Assembly: GCA_035575035.1 (NCBI GenBank)
Contig: DATLYH010000134.1
Location: forward strand, 1-44,094
Reading direction: 5' to 3'
Length of the DNA stretch: 44,094 nucleotides
Source: DATLYH01 sp035575035
GTDB lineage: Bacteria; Planctomycetota; Planctomycetia; Gemmatales; Gemmataceae
In this document: positions 24,987 through 33,512 of the stretch, in pieces
Numbering within the stretch: position 1 is the first letter of the stretch
Layout: each line of letters opens with the position of its first letter
Translations under genes and position numbers: made by a program
Notes under the pieces: model-generated
The model's database searches: none
Told to the model about the DNA's origin: nothing
Seen by the model: only the letters and a program-made list of their open reading frames with translations

Positions 24987-25079
24987 TTTAGCCGCGAGCC
25001 CCCGGCGCGCGCAGGCACGCTCGCCCCCTCTCCCCCACCGAGGGGGAGCGGGGAAGGGGTGAGGGGACGAGCGGCTAAA
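24987..25079. repeat. Nested hairpin between convergent genes, CCCTCTCCC family
   Basis: The outer stem TTTAGCCGC (24987-24995) pairs with GCGGCTAAA (25071-25079). Inside, CTCCCCC (25030-25036) pairs with GGGGGAG (25042-25048), followed by a GGGGAAGGGGTGAGGGG strand. It lies between the 3' ends of the phosphodiesterase and DUF1559 genes and probably works as a two-way terminator. The inner part is related to the element inside the GH88 gene. Confidence 0.75.
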
Positions 25080-25094
25080 CAGACCGGCGAGGTC

Positions 25095-26069
25095 TCAGAA
25101 ATCGTTCGGGCTAACCACTTCGCCGCCAGCACGGGTAACGAGGCGGGCCAGGATCCGGATGTCCACACTCTCACGGACCCAGCGAACGGAGCCGTCGGCG
25201 AAGCCAATGTTCGATCCGTTCATACCGTGGAAGCAGTAGATTTCATTGCCGCTGAAGCAGTTCATCGGGCAGGGGCCCGGTGTTGCCCCCGTCCCGGGGC
25301 GAGGGCCGGGGGTAAAGCCCTTCAAGGTGAATGGATTGGCCGCGTCGGCCCATCCGCTGCCCGAGCCAGCTGAGTTGACGTAGACGCCCTGGAACCACCG
25401 CTCCGGCCGGTTGCCGTCCTCGACGATCACGATCGTGTTGGAAGTGCCGTCCCGGACTTCGAGAAATCGAGTCAGGGCATTCCCGAAGATGGCGCCTCTG
25501 TAATCTCCCAAGTCCTGATCGACGATGTTGAGCCTGACCAAGTTGGCGTGGACCTCTGTGATCACGGCGTAATCGGTGCAGGCGGCCTGCCAGGCCGGGA
25601 AGCCGGAGCCGGCGGCCCCTAGATGCACCCGGTTGGGTTTCGCCGCCGCACACTGGTAGGTCTTGATCTGCGTCGTGACGGCCGGTGCGTTCGCTGGGTT
25701 GCGGAAATCCTTATTAAAGTCGTACAGCTTGTAGATGTTGTCCTGCTCGATGTACGGCAAGAGGAATGTGCCCCAGTTGTGCTGGGGAGCGGCATTGCTG
25801 AGGGGATCGTTGGCCGTGATGCCGAGTTGAGGCATGAGCCTGGTGACCGAGGCGGGCGGGAAGAAGCCGCGGCTGCTCTCGAAGTTGTGGAAGGCAAGGG
25901 CAATCTGGCGGACGTTGTTGGAGCAACTGGTCCGGGCGGCCGCCTGGCGCACCTTCTGCACCGCCGGCAGCAACAGGGCGATCAGCACGGCGATGATGGC
26001 GATCACCACCAACAGCTCAATCAGGGTAAAGGCCGGACGCTGGCGAACGGGACAACGGGCAGCGTGCAT
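25095..26069 (-). CDS. DUF1559 protein with type IV pilin-like N-terminus
   Basis: 324 residues. The N-terminus has a prepilin peptidase site and N-methylation helix (RPAFTLIELLVVIAIIAVLI), with the glutamate five residues after the phenylalanine. It continues with QKVRQAAARTSCSNNVRQIALAFHNFES, the standard DUF1559 start, and ends with NIGFADGSVRWVRESVDIRI, the standard C-terminal H-X9-DG-like motif. The middle has YIEQDNIYKLYDFN and RDGTSNTIVIVEDGNRPERW. This family is greatly expanded in planctomycetes; members are thought to be pseudopilin-like surface proteins, with no proven role. Faces the phosphodiesterase gene. Confidence 0.93.
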   Translation of the reverse strand: MHAARCPVRQRPAFTLIELLVVIAIIAVLIALLLPAVQKVRQAAARTSCSNNVRQIALAFHNFESSRGFFPPASVTRLMPQLGITANDPLSNAAPQHNWGTFLLPYIEQDNIYKLYDFNKDFRNPANAPAVTTQIKTYQCAAAKPNRVHLGAAGSGFPAWQAACTDYAVITEVHANLVRLNIVDQDLGDYRGAIFGNALTRFLEVRDGTSNTIVIVEDGNRPERWFQGVYVNSAGSGSGWADAANPFTLKGFTPGPRPGTGATPGPCPMNCFSGNEIYCFHGMNGSNIGFADGSVRWVRESVDIRILARLVTRAGGEVVSPNDF

Positions 26070-26182
26070 GGAAAGGATCTCCGACTAAGGCTGGCAAAAG
26101 CGAGAGCTTTACCAAACTCTAAAGAGCAAACTCCCCACGGTCAATGGAGAACCGGATGAGCTTGTCCTGACGATCCGGGGAA

Positions 26183-27247
26183 TTACCGAATCGCGATCGG
26201 CCGCAGGGCGAAGCCGGCCACCGTGCCCCGAATCTTGTTCGTCAGGCAGATGTAACAGAACTCGTAGACCTGATCGCGGGCCAGGTCCTCCAGGTAATGG
26301 AACTCGCCGATGTGTACTCCCTGCTCGATCAGCAGGTAGCGGTGCACCGGGATGAACGTCCCCTTCTCGGCGGGGGCGGGGCTGTGCTCCAGGCCGCTGG
26401 TGTCCTAGCCGATCAGAATGGCCCCCTGCTGCTCAACCAACCAGCGGGCAGCGGCCAGGTCGATACCGGCCGAGTCGTGTTGCCGGATCTTGTCGTGGTC
26501 GGCTCCGTTCTTGCCCCAGTAGCGCAGGGTGCCGGTGCGGATCAGCACCGTATCGCCGGGGCGCAGGACGGTCTTCTGCCGCTCCAGGGCGGCCTTGAGG
26601 TCGTCGGCCGTGATCCGGTAGTGGGCGGGCAGGGCATCGACCTGGCGGAGGCCGGCCACGTCGATCAGCACGCCGCGGGTGATGATCGGCGGGATGGTGG
26701 TGACGTCGCACTTGCGGACGCCGAAGTTGCCGCCCCAGTCGGCCTCCTTGAAATGGTTGTACCAGTGGTTGTCGTCGCCGACGGTGATGTGGGCCAGGCC
26801 GTCGATCTGGGTGCCGACGTTATCGTTGATGAACAGAGCGCAGCTATGCCAGCCCAGGCGGTCGGGGTTGGTTCGGGGGTCGGCCACCGGAGCGAAGTCC
26901 CCCTGCCGCTTGACCCCCTCCGGACTGCGGTAGGTGATGATCTCGCCAGGACTGTGGCCGGGCCAACGGTACGACTCCCGGTCGTAGGGAACGCCGAGGT
27001 CATAGACCTTGCCGGCCTTTGCCAGCTGCAAAGCGGCCCGGATGGTTTCGGGGGTCATGGCGTTGAGCGCGCCGACCTCGTCCTCCTTGCCCCAGACCGG
27101 GCCCCAGCCCTTCCCCTTGGTCCAGCCCTTGAGCACTGGCGCCTCCGCCGCCTGCTCGCGGGGGATAGCTCGCCCCGCCAGCGCCCAACCCAGGCCGAAG
27201 GCTGCCGCCAATGCCAGTCCGCCGACGATCCAACGCCCGCCGTACAT
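26183..27247 (-). pseudogene. Cyclase-family protein interrupted by an in-frame amber codon
   Basis: Start ATG at 27247 has GGAGG seven bases upstream. An N-terminal hydrophobic segment (WIVGGLALAAAFGLGWALAG) leads to a kynurenine formamidase-like cyclase domain: KGWGPVWGKEDEVGALNAM, NVGTQIDGLAHI (the metal motif with Q in place of the first His), ITRGVLIDVAGL, RPGDTVLIRTG. Codon 281 is TAG (26405-26407), directly after GAILIG. The same frame then continues for 73 sensible residues (DTSGLEHSPAPAEKGTFIPV, HRYLLIEQGVHIGEF) to a TAA at 26183. Family members read GSDT here, so TCG to TAG would explain the change. Either a recent nonsense mutation or a sequence error. Confidence 0.85.
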
Positions 27248-27841
27248 GCTGCTTCCTCCGCGTGGGATGACATCGCCGCCGGCGCCGTGACCTCCCGGCT
27301 GCTCACCGCGGCGCTCCGATTGTAGGAAGGGGTACACGGCGACGCCACCGCCAATCCGGTCCCCTCGGGGGCGCCGCGGGAGACCGATACCGTAGCCGGC
27401 AACCGAATCGCCATCCAAGGACGGGGCGCTGCGCTCGCGCGGGCTCGAAGCCGAGGTCCTGCCAACCGACCCATGCGGAGGCGTCCGCTGCCTTAGAGCT
27501 ACCGGAATCCAGGTCAACGGGAGCGTGGCCCGGGCGGGATGGGGAAGAGATCGGTGGAGGAGTTCCTCATGAAACGGGGCTACAGGGTGAAGCGCAAGGC
27601 GACCCGTTCGTCTTCCGCCGGGGACACGTACCCCAGCGATGCGTGGCAGCACGTACCGTTGGCGAAGCGAAGACCTCGACAATCTACGCAGGGCAGCGGC
27701 AAGGTGTCCTGCGTGATCACCGAGGCTCCAGAGATCTGGGTCCCACAGATGTTGGGAAACTTAAAGTACGGGAGGGGTTTTCCGTGCCTCAGTGCCCCTG
27801 TCCAGTGGCAGCGGGGCAGGGGCTTTTTTCTTGCCTAAAAG
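27248..27841. other. Region without a convincing gene; possible short transcript on + strand
   Basis: Nearly 600 bases without a clear gene. On the plus strand a frame from ATG 27569 has an excellent GGAGGAG six bases upstream and would give 89 basic residues (MKRGYRVKRKATRSSSAGD), but it runs into the terminator at 27794-27829 and its codon use is not gene-like. A small RNA or leader ending at that terminator is another reading. On the minus strand I see only the upstream region of the cyclase gene. Confidence 0.35.
27794..27829 (+). terminator. Intrinsic terminator with T-tract
   Basis: Stem GCCCCTG (27794-27800) and CAGGGGC (27817-27823), loop of 16 bases that can pair further, followed directly by TTTTTT (27824-27829). 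This is the clearest Rho-independent terminator in the window. It points right, yet no accepted gene on the plus strand ends here, which suggests an unrecognised short transcript. The leftward tRNA starts beyond it. Confidence 0.75.
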
Positions 27842-27914
27842 TGGGCGGCACTGGATTCGAACCAGTGACTTCCACCGTGTGAGGATGGCACTCTAGCCGC
27901 TGAGTTAGCCGCCC
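27842..27914 (-). tRNA. tRNA-Val (CAC)
   Basis: The minus strand folds as a cloverleaf: acceptor GGGCGGC/GCCGCCC, D-stem ACTC/GAGT, anticodon stem CCATC/GGTGG with loop CTCACAC, T-stem ACTGG/CCAGT with loop TTCGAAT. The anticodon CAC reads GUG valine codons. The discriminator base is A; CCA is not encoded. 73 bases. It lies 42 bases downstream of the first tatA gene. Confidence 0.96.
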
Positions 27915-27956
27915 ACTGCTCACGCCGACCCATTGCCGAGCCGGCGTGCGGTTATT

Positions 27957-28250
27957 TTACACCTTCGGGGGAGGGGTGATATTGTTCGGGTTATCCTCGA
28001 ACTTCGGCGCCGTGGTCGCCACGCGCTGCGGCGGACGGGGCTGCTCCAGGACCGGCTCCTGCGGCCGGACCACTGCCGTCCCCTCCACGTCGTCTTCCAG
28101 CCCCTTGATCCCCTTCTTGAACTCGACAATTCCCTTGCCCAGGTAACGGCCAACTTCCGGCAGTTTCCGGCCGAAAAGCAAGACGCCAAGGACCAGCAAG
28201 AGGGCGATCTCCTGCGGGCCCAGACCGAACACGCCCAAAACCGGACTCAT
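27957..28250 (-). CDS. tatA: Twin-arginine translocase subunit TatA (copy 1)
   Basis: 97 residues starting MSPVLGVFGLGPQEIALLLV; the ATG at 28250 has GAGGGG eight bases upstream. One short membrane helix (LGPQEIALLLVLGVLLFG), the FGRKLPEVGRYLGKGIVEFKKG amphipathic helix typical of TatA/E, and a charged Pro-rich tail. TatA forms the pore for folded proteins with TatC. It lies next to a second copy (28443-28697) with an almost identical front; tatC is 14 kb away at 42795. Confidence 0.93.
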   Translation of the reverse strand: MSPVLGVFGLGPQEIALLLVLGVLLFGRKLPEVGRYLGKGIVEFKKGIKGLEDDVEGTAVVRPQEPVLEQPRPPQRVATTAPKFEDNPNNITPPPKV

Positions 28251-28442
28251 AAGGATCCCCTCATTCAGGCTAGTCAAGCGGAGTTCTCCAGAGGCCGGAC
28301 CGCAGTGCCTGGGGGAAACGTCCGATCGCTCTGCAACCCCCGTAACTATACCAAGCGGCCGGACCGATCGACAAGCGGAAACCGCCCTACTCTTCCCCCC
28401 GGAACCCAGGCGCCGGAGCGGTCGCTGTCCGGCCCCCAACCT

Positions 28443-28697
28443 TTACGAATGGACCTCAAACTGCGGGGCCGCGGCGGCGAGCCGCTGCGGCGGATGGAGC
28501 GGCTCCGGAGGAGGCTCCGGCCGGGCTGCCACCGCTCCCTCGATCTGCTCTTCCACTCCCCTCATCCCGTTCCGGAATTCGACGAAGGACTTCCCCAGAT
28601 ACCGCGCGATTTCCGGCAACTTCCGGCCGAAGAGCAAGACGCCAACCACGGCCAGCAAGACAATCTCCTGCGGCCCCAGACCGAAGACAGCAAACAT
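28443..28697 (-). CDS. tatA: Twin-arginine translocase subunit TatA (copy 2)
   Basis: 84 residues starting MFAVFGLGPQEIVLLAVVGV, with AGGAG before the ATG. It has the same layout as the neighbour: short helix, FGRKLPEIARYLGKSFVEFR amphipathic helix and a Pro/Ala-rich tail (PPPEPLHPPQRLAAAAPQFE). Tandem TatA paralogs can differ in role (TatA against TatB-like), but both have the FGRKLPE hinge of TatA. The duplication looks old, since the tails have diverged. Confidence 0.92.
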   Translation of the reverse strand: MFAVFGLGPQEIVLLAVVGVLLFGRKLPEIARYLGKSFVEFRNGMRGVEEQIEGAVAARPEPPPEPLHPPQRLAAAAPQFEVHS

Positions 28698-28979
28698 GGA
28701 TCATCTCCTGTTGATGGGAGAGACAAGGTGGGAGGTAAGGGAGGGACCGGAGCAACGGCACCCTGCGGGGTATCCAACCAGTGGACAAATCAAGTATACC
28801 GGTCCGCCCCGTCCGAAGACAAGGAGCAAGTCGGGAAAATCGCGGCAGTTTTGCCTGCACGGCCGAGGTGGGGCCGCCTGTCTGGTCCTGTGCCTGGCCG
28901 CTTGACCGCCGCGGCCGGGTGCTATACCTTGCACACAGCCGGCTTCCGACAACCTGGTCTGCTATCGGTTCCCGCGCCC

Positions 28980-30023
28980 ATGCGTAATCCGACGTCGCTG
29001 CACGTCTACGCCCGTTACGTCCTGTACTTGTTTGGGGAGTTCCGCTGGGCGCTGCTCGTCTTTTGGGGCCTGGTGCTGGGGGGCGGACTGCTGCTGCACC
29101 TGTGTTATCACCACGAGGGGAAACAGCTCGGCTACCTCCAGGCGTGCCACGCCGTTTTCATGTTGATCTTTGTGCAGCCGAGCGTGGAATTCCCTGATGA
29201 ATGGTACTTGCAACTGCTTTGGTTCCTGCTGCCCATCATTGGCCTGGGAGCGGTGGCGGACTCGGTGGTGCGGCTGGCCTACCTGGTCTTCACCAAGAAA
29301 CAAAAGCTGCCGGAGTGGCAACGCATGGTCGCCTCCCTGTATCGCAACCACGTGGTCGTTGTCGGTGTCGGCAAGGTGGGGCTGCAAGTCATCAAGGGGC
29401 TGGTGCAGCTCCGCGAGGCGGTGGTGGCTATCGAGCGCAAGCAGGACTCGCCGTTTGTGGACGAGATCCAGGACCTGCGCGTGCCGGTGATCACCGGGGA
29501 TGCCCGGCAGCTGCCGACGCTGCAAAAGGCGGGGGTGGCCAAGGCCAAGGCCGTGGTGCTGGCCACCGATGACGACCTGACCAATCTGGATGCTGCCCTG
29601 ACGGCGCGCGACCTCAATCCGAAGGTGCGCGTGGTCATGCGGCTGTTCGACGACACGCTAGCCACCAAGGTCGGCGGCGCTTTCCAGCTGCCGGCCATTT
29701 CGCCGTCGCGGGTGGCGGCGCCGGCCTTTATTGCTGCCGCCACCGGGCGCAAGGTTTACCAGAGCTTCGACCTGGACGGCAAGGCGCTGCACCTGACCGA
29801 TCTGTCGGTCTGCGCCACCGGCGGGCTCGTCGGCCAGACCGTCGGCGACGTGCAACAGAAACTGGGGGTCAACCTAGTGATGCACCGCAACGCCAACGGC
29901 GTGCATATCAACCCCAGTCATGATATCGTGCTTGCCCCCGGTGATACGGTGCTGGTGATCGCGCCGATGGAGCAGCTGCTCGAGCTGGAGCAGGCCAACC
30001 AGCCGCCGGCCGCTTCGGGGTGA
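28980..30023 (+). CDS. Potassium channel-like protein with RCK (TrkA-N/TrkA-C) domains
   Basis: 347 residues. Two membrane helices (about 22-41 and 78-102) surround a pore-loop position (about 56-74). Then comes a Rossmann RCK domain with GXGXXG as VVVVGVGKVGLQVI (125-138), DARQLPTLQKAGV and ATDDDLTNLDAAL. A TrkA-C-like end follows (about 260-335, GGLVGQTVGDVQQKLGVNLV; DIVLAPGDTVLVIAP). The 2TM-pore-RCK order is that of MthK-type channels. However, the pore segment reads HAVFMLIFVQPSVEFPDEW and has no TVGYG-like filter. It may be a degenerate channel or a nucleotide-sensing membrane protein. No clear ribosome site. Confidence 0.8.
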   Translation: MRNPTSLHVYARYVLYLFGEFRWALLVFWGLVLGGGLLLHLCYHHEGKQLGYLQACHAVFMLIFVQPSVEFPDEWYLQLLWFLLPIIGLGAVADSVVRLAYLVFTKKQKLPEWQRMVASLYRNHVVVVGVGKVGLQVIKGLVQLREAVVAIERKQDSPFVDEIQDLRVPVITGDARQLPTLQKAGVAKAKAVVLATDDDLTNLDAALTARDLNPKVRVVMRLFDDTLATKVGGAFQLPAISPSRVAAPAFIAAATGRKVYQSFDLDGKALHLTDLSVCATGGLVGQTVGDVQQKLGVNLVMHRNANGVHINPSHDIVLAPGDTVLVIAPMEQLLELEQANQPPAASG

Positions 30024-30028
30024 GCCGG

Positions 30029-30649
30029 TCAATTCCCCCTGCTCTCCTGAGCCAGCAACTGACGCAGCACCGGCCGCAGCTTCTCCAAGGCGCGGGCGCG
30101 GTGGCTGAGGGCATGCTTGACGCGCGGGCTCAGCTCGCCGAAGGTGCGGTGATATTCGGGGATCAGAAAGAGCGGGTCGTAGCCGAAGCCGCCGCTGCCG
30201 CGGTACTCGCGCGTGATCACGCCGTGACAGCGGCCCTCGGTCACGGCCCGGACCTCCCCCTGGGGATCGGCCAGGACGGCGACGCAGACGTAGTAAGCTG
30301 CCCGGCGGTCGTCCGGCAACGGGGCCAGTTCCGCCAGTAGCCGGGCATTGTTGGCCGCGTCATCCCCCTGCTTGCCGGCGTAGCGGGCCGAGTGGACCCC
30401 CGGCCGACCTTTCAAGGCCGGTACTACCAGACCGCTATCCTCGGCCAGCACCCACTGCCTCAGCGCCCGGGCCTGCTCGACCGCCTTCTTGCGGGCGTTC
30501 GCCTCGAATGTCGGGCCGTCTTCCTCGACCTCCGGGGCATCCGGGAACTGTGTCAGGTCGCGGAATTCAATCGGCAAGTCGCCGAGGATCTCGCGGATCT
30601 CCTGGCTCTTCTTGGCGTTGCGGGTCCCCAGCACTACGATGGGCGGCAT
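30029..30649 (-). CDS. rdgB: XTP/dITP diphosphatase (RdgB/HAM1)
   Basis: Hydrolyses non-canonical purine nucleotides (ITP, XTP) and keeps them out of DNA. 206 residues. Motifs: VLGTRNAKKSQEIREIL near the N-terminus, EEDGPTFEANARKKA, LAEDSGLVVPALKGRPGVHSARYAG, GSGGFGYDPLFLIPEYHRTFGEL and SHRARALEKL at the end. Normal length for the family. It begins three bases after the CDGSH gene and ends six bases from the convergent channel gene. Confidence 0.95.
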   Translation of the reverse strand: MPPIVVLGTRNAKKSQEIREILGDLPIEFRDLTQFPDAPEVEEDGPTFEANARKKAVEQARALRQWVLAEDSGLVVPALKGRPGVHSARYAGKQGDDAANNARLLAELAPLPDDRRAAYYVCVAVLADPQGEVRAVTEGRCHGVITREYRGSGGFGYDPLFLIPEYHRTFGELSPRVKHALSHRARALEKLRPVLRQLLAQESRGN

Positions 30650-30652
30650 CGC

Positions 30653-30877
30653 TCACGCTCCCGGCGGCGGGGCCAACTCGGACGCTCGAAAGCCGACCTC
30701 CCGGTGCGAGCCGTCGCAAAACGGCCGGCTCTTCGAATGGCCGCAGCGGCACAGGGCGATGGTATCCTTGCCGGCCGGCAGAACAAACTCGTTGCCCAGG
30801 TGGTCCGTCACCTTGACCGCCCCTTTGATCACATAAGGCCCGTTCTCACGACAGCGGATCACAACCGGTTCCGACAT
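30653..30877 (-). CDS. CDGSH iron-sulfur domain protein
   Basis: 74 residues with the complete 2Fe-2S CDGSH signature: C43, C45, S48, P52, C54 and H58 (CRCGHSKSRPFCDGSH). Three Cys and one His bind a labile redox cluster, as in mitoNEET-like proteins. The front part (MSEPVVIRCRENGPYVIKGA) is the usual partner strand. It is a single-domain, cytoplasmic form. Coupled closely to rdgB; no shared pathway is known. Confidence 0.93.
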   Translation of the reverse strand: MSEPVVIRCRENGPYVIKGAVKVTDHLGNEFVLPAGKDTIALCRCGHSKSRPFCDGSHREVGFRASELAPPPGA

Positions 30878-30964
30878 GGCGCCCTTCTCCTTGCATAGCC
30901 GGATGAGTGCCTCCGGTCATTGCTAGAGCCGTGCCTGCTCCGCGTCAAGCCGACGAGGCGGAGG

Positions 30965-31651
30965 TCACTCGCAATCGTGCTCTTCCCGGGTGGGGTGCGA
31001 GGTCAGGTACCACGACAGCCGCTTGGCCACATAGTTCAAAAAGGCGTCGCGGAACTTCTCCAGGCTGATGTCCTCGACCGGGATGGCATGACGGGTCTCG
31101 CTGGGGAACTGGCAGACAAACTCGCGGCGGAGCGGTCCCTCGTCAGGATGGTTGACATCAATCAGGCTGACGGTGATCTCAGCCCGGCCGCGGTAGAGAG
31201 TATTGGCGCTGCGTGGCTCATAGAGGGTCAACGAGCGGATCTCCAGATAGAAGACGTAATCGGCCCCGAACTGCTTGCCGATCTCCTCGAAGTCCATGGT
31301 GTGCCAGTCGGGGTTCTCGTTCTTGAATTCCTCTACCCGGCGTGGCGAGGCAATGACGACATTCTCCTTGTTGTACTCGAAGCCGGCCTTGAGATGGGCT
31401 CGGACGCGCTCGGTCAGCTCCCGGTCGGCGCGGACGAACTCCGGCTTCATCTCCAGGCCGGTGTTGTGGGTCAGGATCAGAACCTTGACCACCTTCCTCT
31501 TGTCGTCGGAGGCGACCCGCTTCATCCCGGCCGGGACGGCGGGCTCGGGGCCGAAGATGAAGAAAGGCAAGGCCAGGAGATTGCAGCCGGTCAAACCGAG
31601 TGCTGCTACCACCAGGCCGATCCACGCCCCGCGCCGCAGAATTGCCGCCAT
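30965..31651 (-). CDS. Putative lipoprotein, 228 aa
   Basis: Start at 31651, with GGGAGGAG upstream. The N-terminus MAAILRRGAWIGLVVAALGL is followed by the lipobox LTGC, so lipid attachment at the cysteine is expected. The mature part has VVKVLILTHNTGLEMKPEFV and FGADYVFYLEIRSLTLYEP, an alpha/beta pattern with a beta core. It resembles a family of planctomycete lipoproteins with unknown role; I do not recognise a named domain. It lies between the DUF2752 and CDGSH genes on the same strand. Confidence 0.8.
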   Translation of the reverse strand: MAAILRRGAWIGLVVAALGLTGCNLLALPFFIFGPEPAVPAGMKRVASDDKRKVVKVLILTHNTGLEMKPEFVRADRELTERVRAHLKAGFEYNKENVVIASPRRVEEFKNENPDWHTMDFEEIGKQFGADYVFYLEIRSLTLYEPRSANTLYRGRAEITVSLIDVNHPDEGPLRREFVCQFPSETRHAIPVEDISLEKFRDAFLNYVAKRLSWYLTSHPTREEHDCE

Positions 31652-31721
31652 GCCGCTCCTCCCTGAGCAGCCGGTCCCGCGGCGGGCCCTCACCGTCGGC
31701 CCCCTGCGGAACGGCCGCACA

Positions 31722-32261
31722 CTATCCATACCATTTGCTCAACCCGATTACGCCGAGGACGATCGCCCAGCGGAGCAGCAGCAGGCTCAGAAAGGTGACA
31801 ATCAGGACGATCAGGGTCCGCTCCAGCGAGATGACGAAGAAGGTCCTCCCGCAGACGGCACAGGCCAGGGCCCACGGGATGAACGCCAGGCCGAACAACG
31901 CCAACAGCGTGCCGACAGCGTTGGCCTGCAGTGAGTTCCACAGATCGCCGTGCATCAGCAGGGCGAAACTGGTCGTCATGCCGCACGAGGGGCACGGCAG
32001 ATTGGTCATCAAGTAGAAGGTACACGGCGGCAGCCCGAGCTGCCGGTGCGTCTCCATTCGCCGGGGCGTGCCGTCCTCCTGGTAGGGGTCCAACCGCCAG
32101 GCGATGACGAAGACCATCACCAGCCCGAGGGCAATCCCCACCAGGCCGCCGCGCACCCATCCCGTGAGCGCCGGAATCGCGTCCAGCGGCTCGTCGAGTT
32201 GTTCCGCTTGCTGCAGTGAAGGGGGCACGATAACGACCGCCTTCTCCGGGTGCAAGAGCAA
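31722..32261 (-). CDS. DUF2752 membrane protein
   Basis: 179 residues with about three membrane helices (roughly 36-56, 108-135 and 145-172). The diagnostic segment PPCTFYLMTNLPCPSCGMTT is in the middle, with the CPSCG motif typical of DUF2752, followed by the ALLMHGDLWNSLQANAVG segment. Function is unknown. The N-terminal 34 residues are a soluble extension. Upstream of the lipoprotein on the same strand, 70 bases apart. Confidence 0.85.
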   Translation of the reverse strand: MLLHPEKAVVIVPPSLQQAEQLDEPLDAIPALTGWVRGGLVGIALGLVMVFVIAWRLDPYQEDGTPRRMETHRQLGLPPCTFYLMTNLPCPSCGMTTSFALLMHGDLWNSLQANAVGTLLALFGLAFIPWALACAVCGRTFFVISLERTLIVLIVTFLSLLLLRWAIVLGVIGLSKWYG

Positions 32262-32329
32262 ATCCGTCCGTGGTCCATGATCCGTAACTTCCAGTGATTA
32301 TCCCCAGTCTGAAGGGTTTTTGCTACGGC

Positions 32330-33166
<837 letters not shown>

Positions 33167-33187
33167 CTGTACCCCATTCGGCGTCCA

Positions 33188-33505
33188 TCATCGTTGATTA
33201 GAGAGCCGGTGTTCGTTGTGTGTACTGGCGAAGAAGCTCTCGATGCCCTGCCAGCATTCCTCGGTCACGAAGTAGGTTTGCGTGCCCGCATAACGCTTGC
33301 CATCCGCCGCCTCGAAAACCACGAGCCAGCTACTTGGGTGGTCTTTCAAATTCGGGTCCTGGCGAAAGCCGACGTAGCAGAGGCGTTCGCCGACCCGGAA
33401 TTGCCGACTGGTGCCCCAGGAAAAACCTTCCCCTTCAGGAGAGGCATGGAACTCCTGGATGCAGACAAACTCATCGCCCGGCTGGCATTCCAGCATGACA
33501 CTCAT
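33188..33505 (-). CDS. Hypothetical protein, 105 aa
   Basis: Small soluble protein (MSVMLECQPGDEFVCIQEFH), rich in beta-forming and aromatic residues: FRVGERLCYVGFRQDP and SSWLVVFEAADGKRYAGTQTYF. No signal peptide, membrane helix or known motif. It sits seven bases after the guaA stop and 21 before dapF, on the same strand, so it belongs to a leftward operon-like run. Function unknown. Confidence 0.7.
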   Translation of the reverse strand: MSVMLECQPGDEFVCIQEFHASPEGEGFSWGTSRQFRVGERLCYVGFRQDPNLKDHPSSWLVVFEAADGKRYAGTQTYFVTEECWQGIESFFASTHNEHRLSNQR

Positions 33506-33512
33506 CCCTGCC

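Noticed and set aside
27643..27882. Frame ending KVGGTGFEPVTSTV
   Set aside because: This ending comes from translating the complement of a tRNA T-arm, a well-known false protein.
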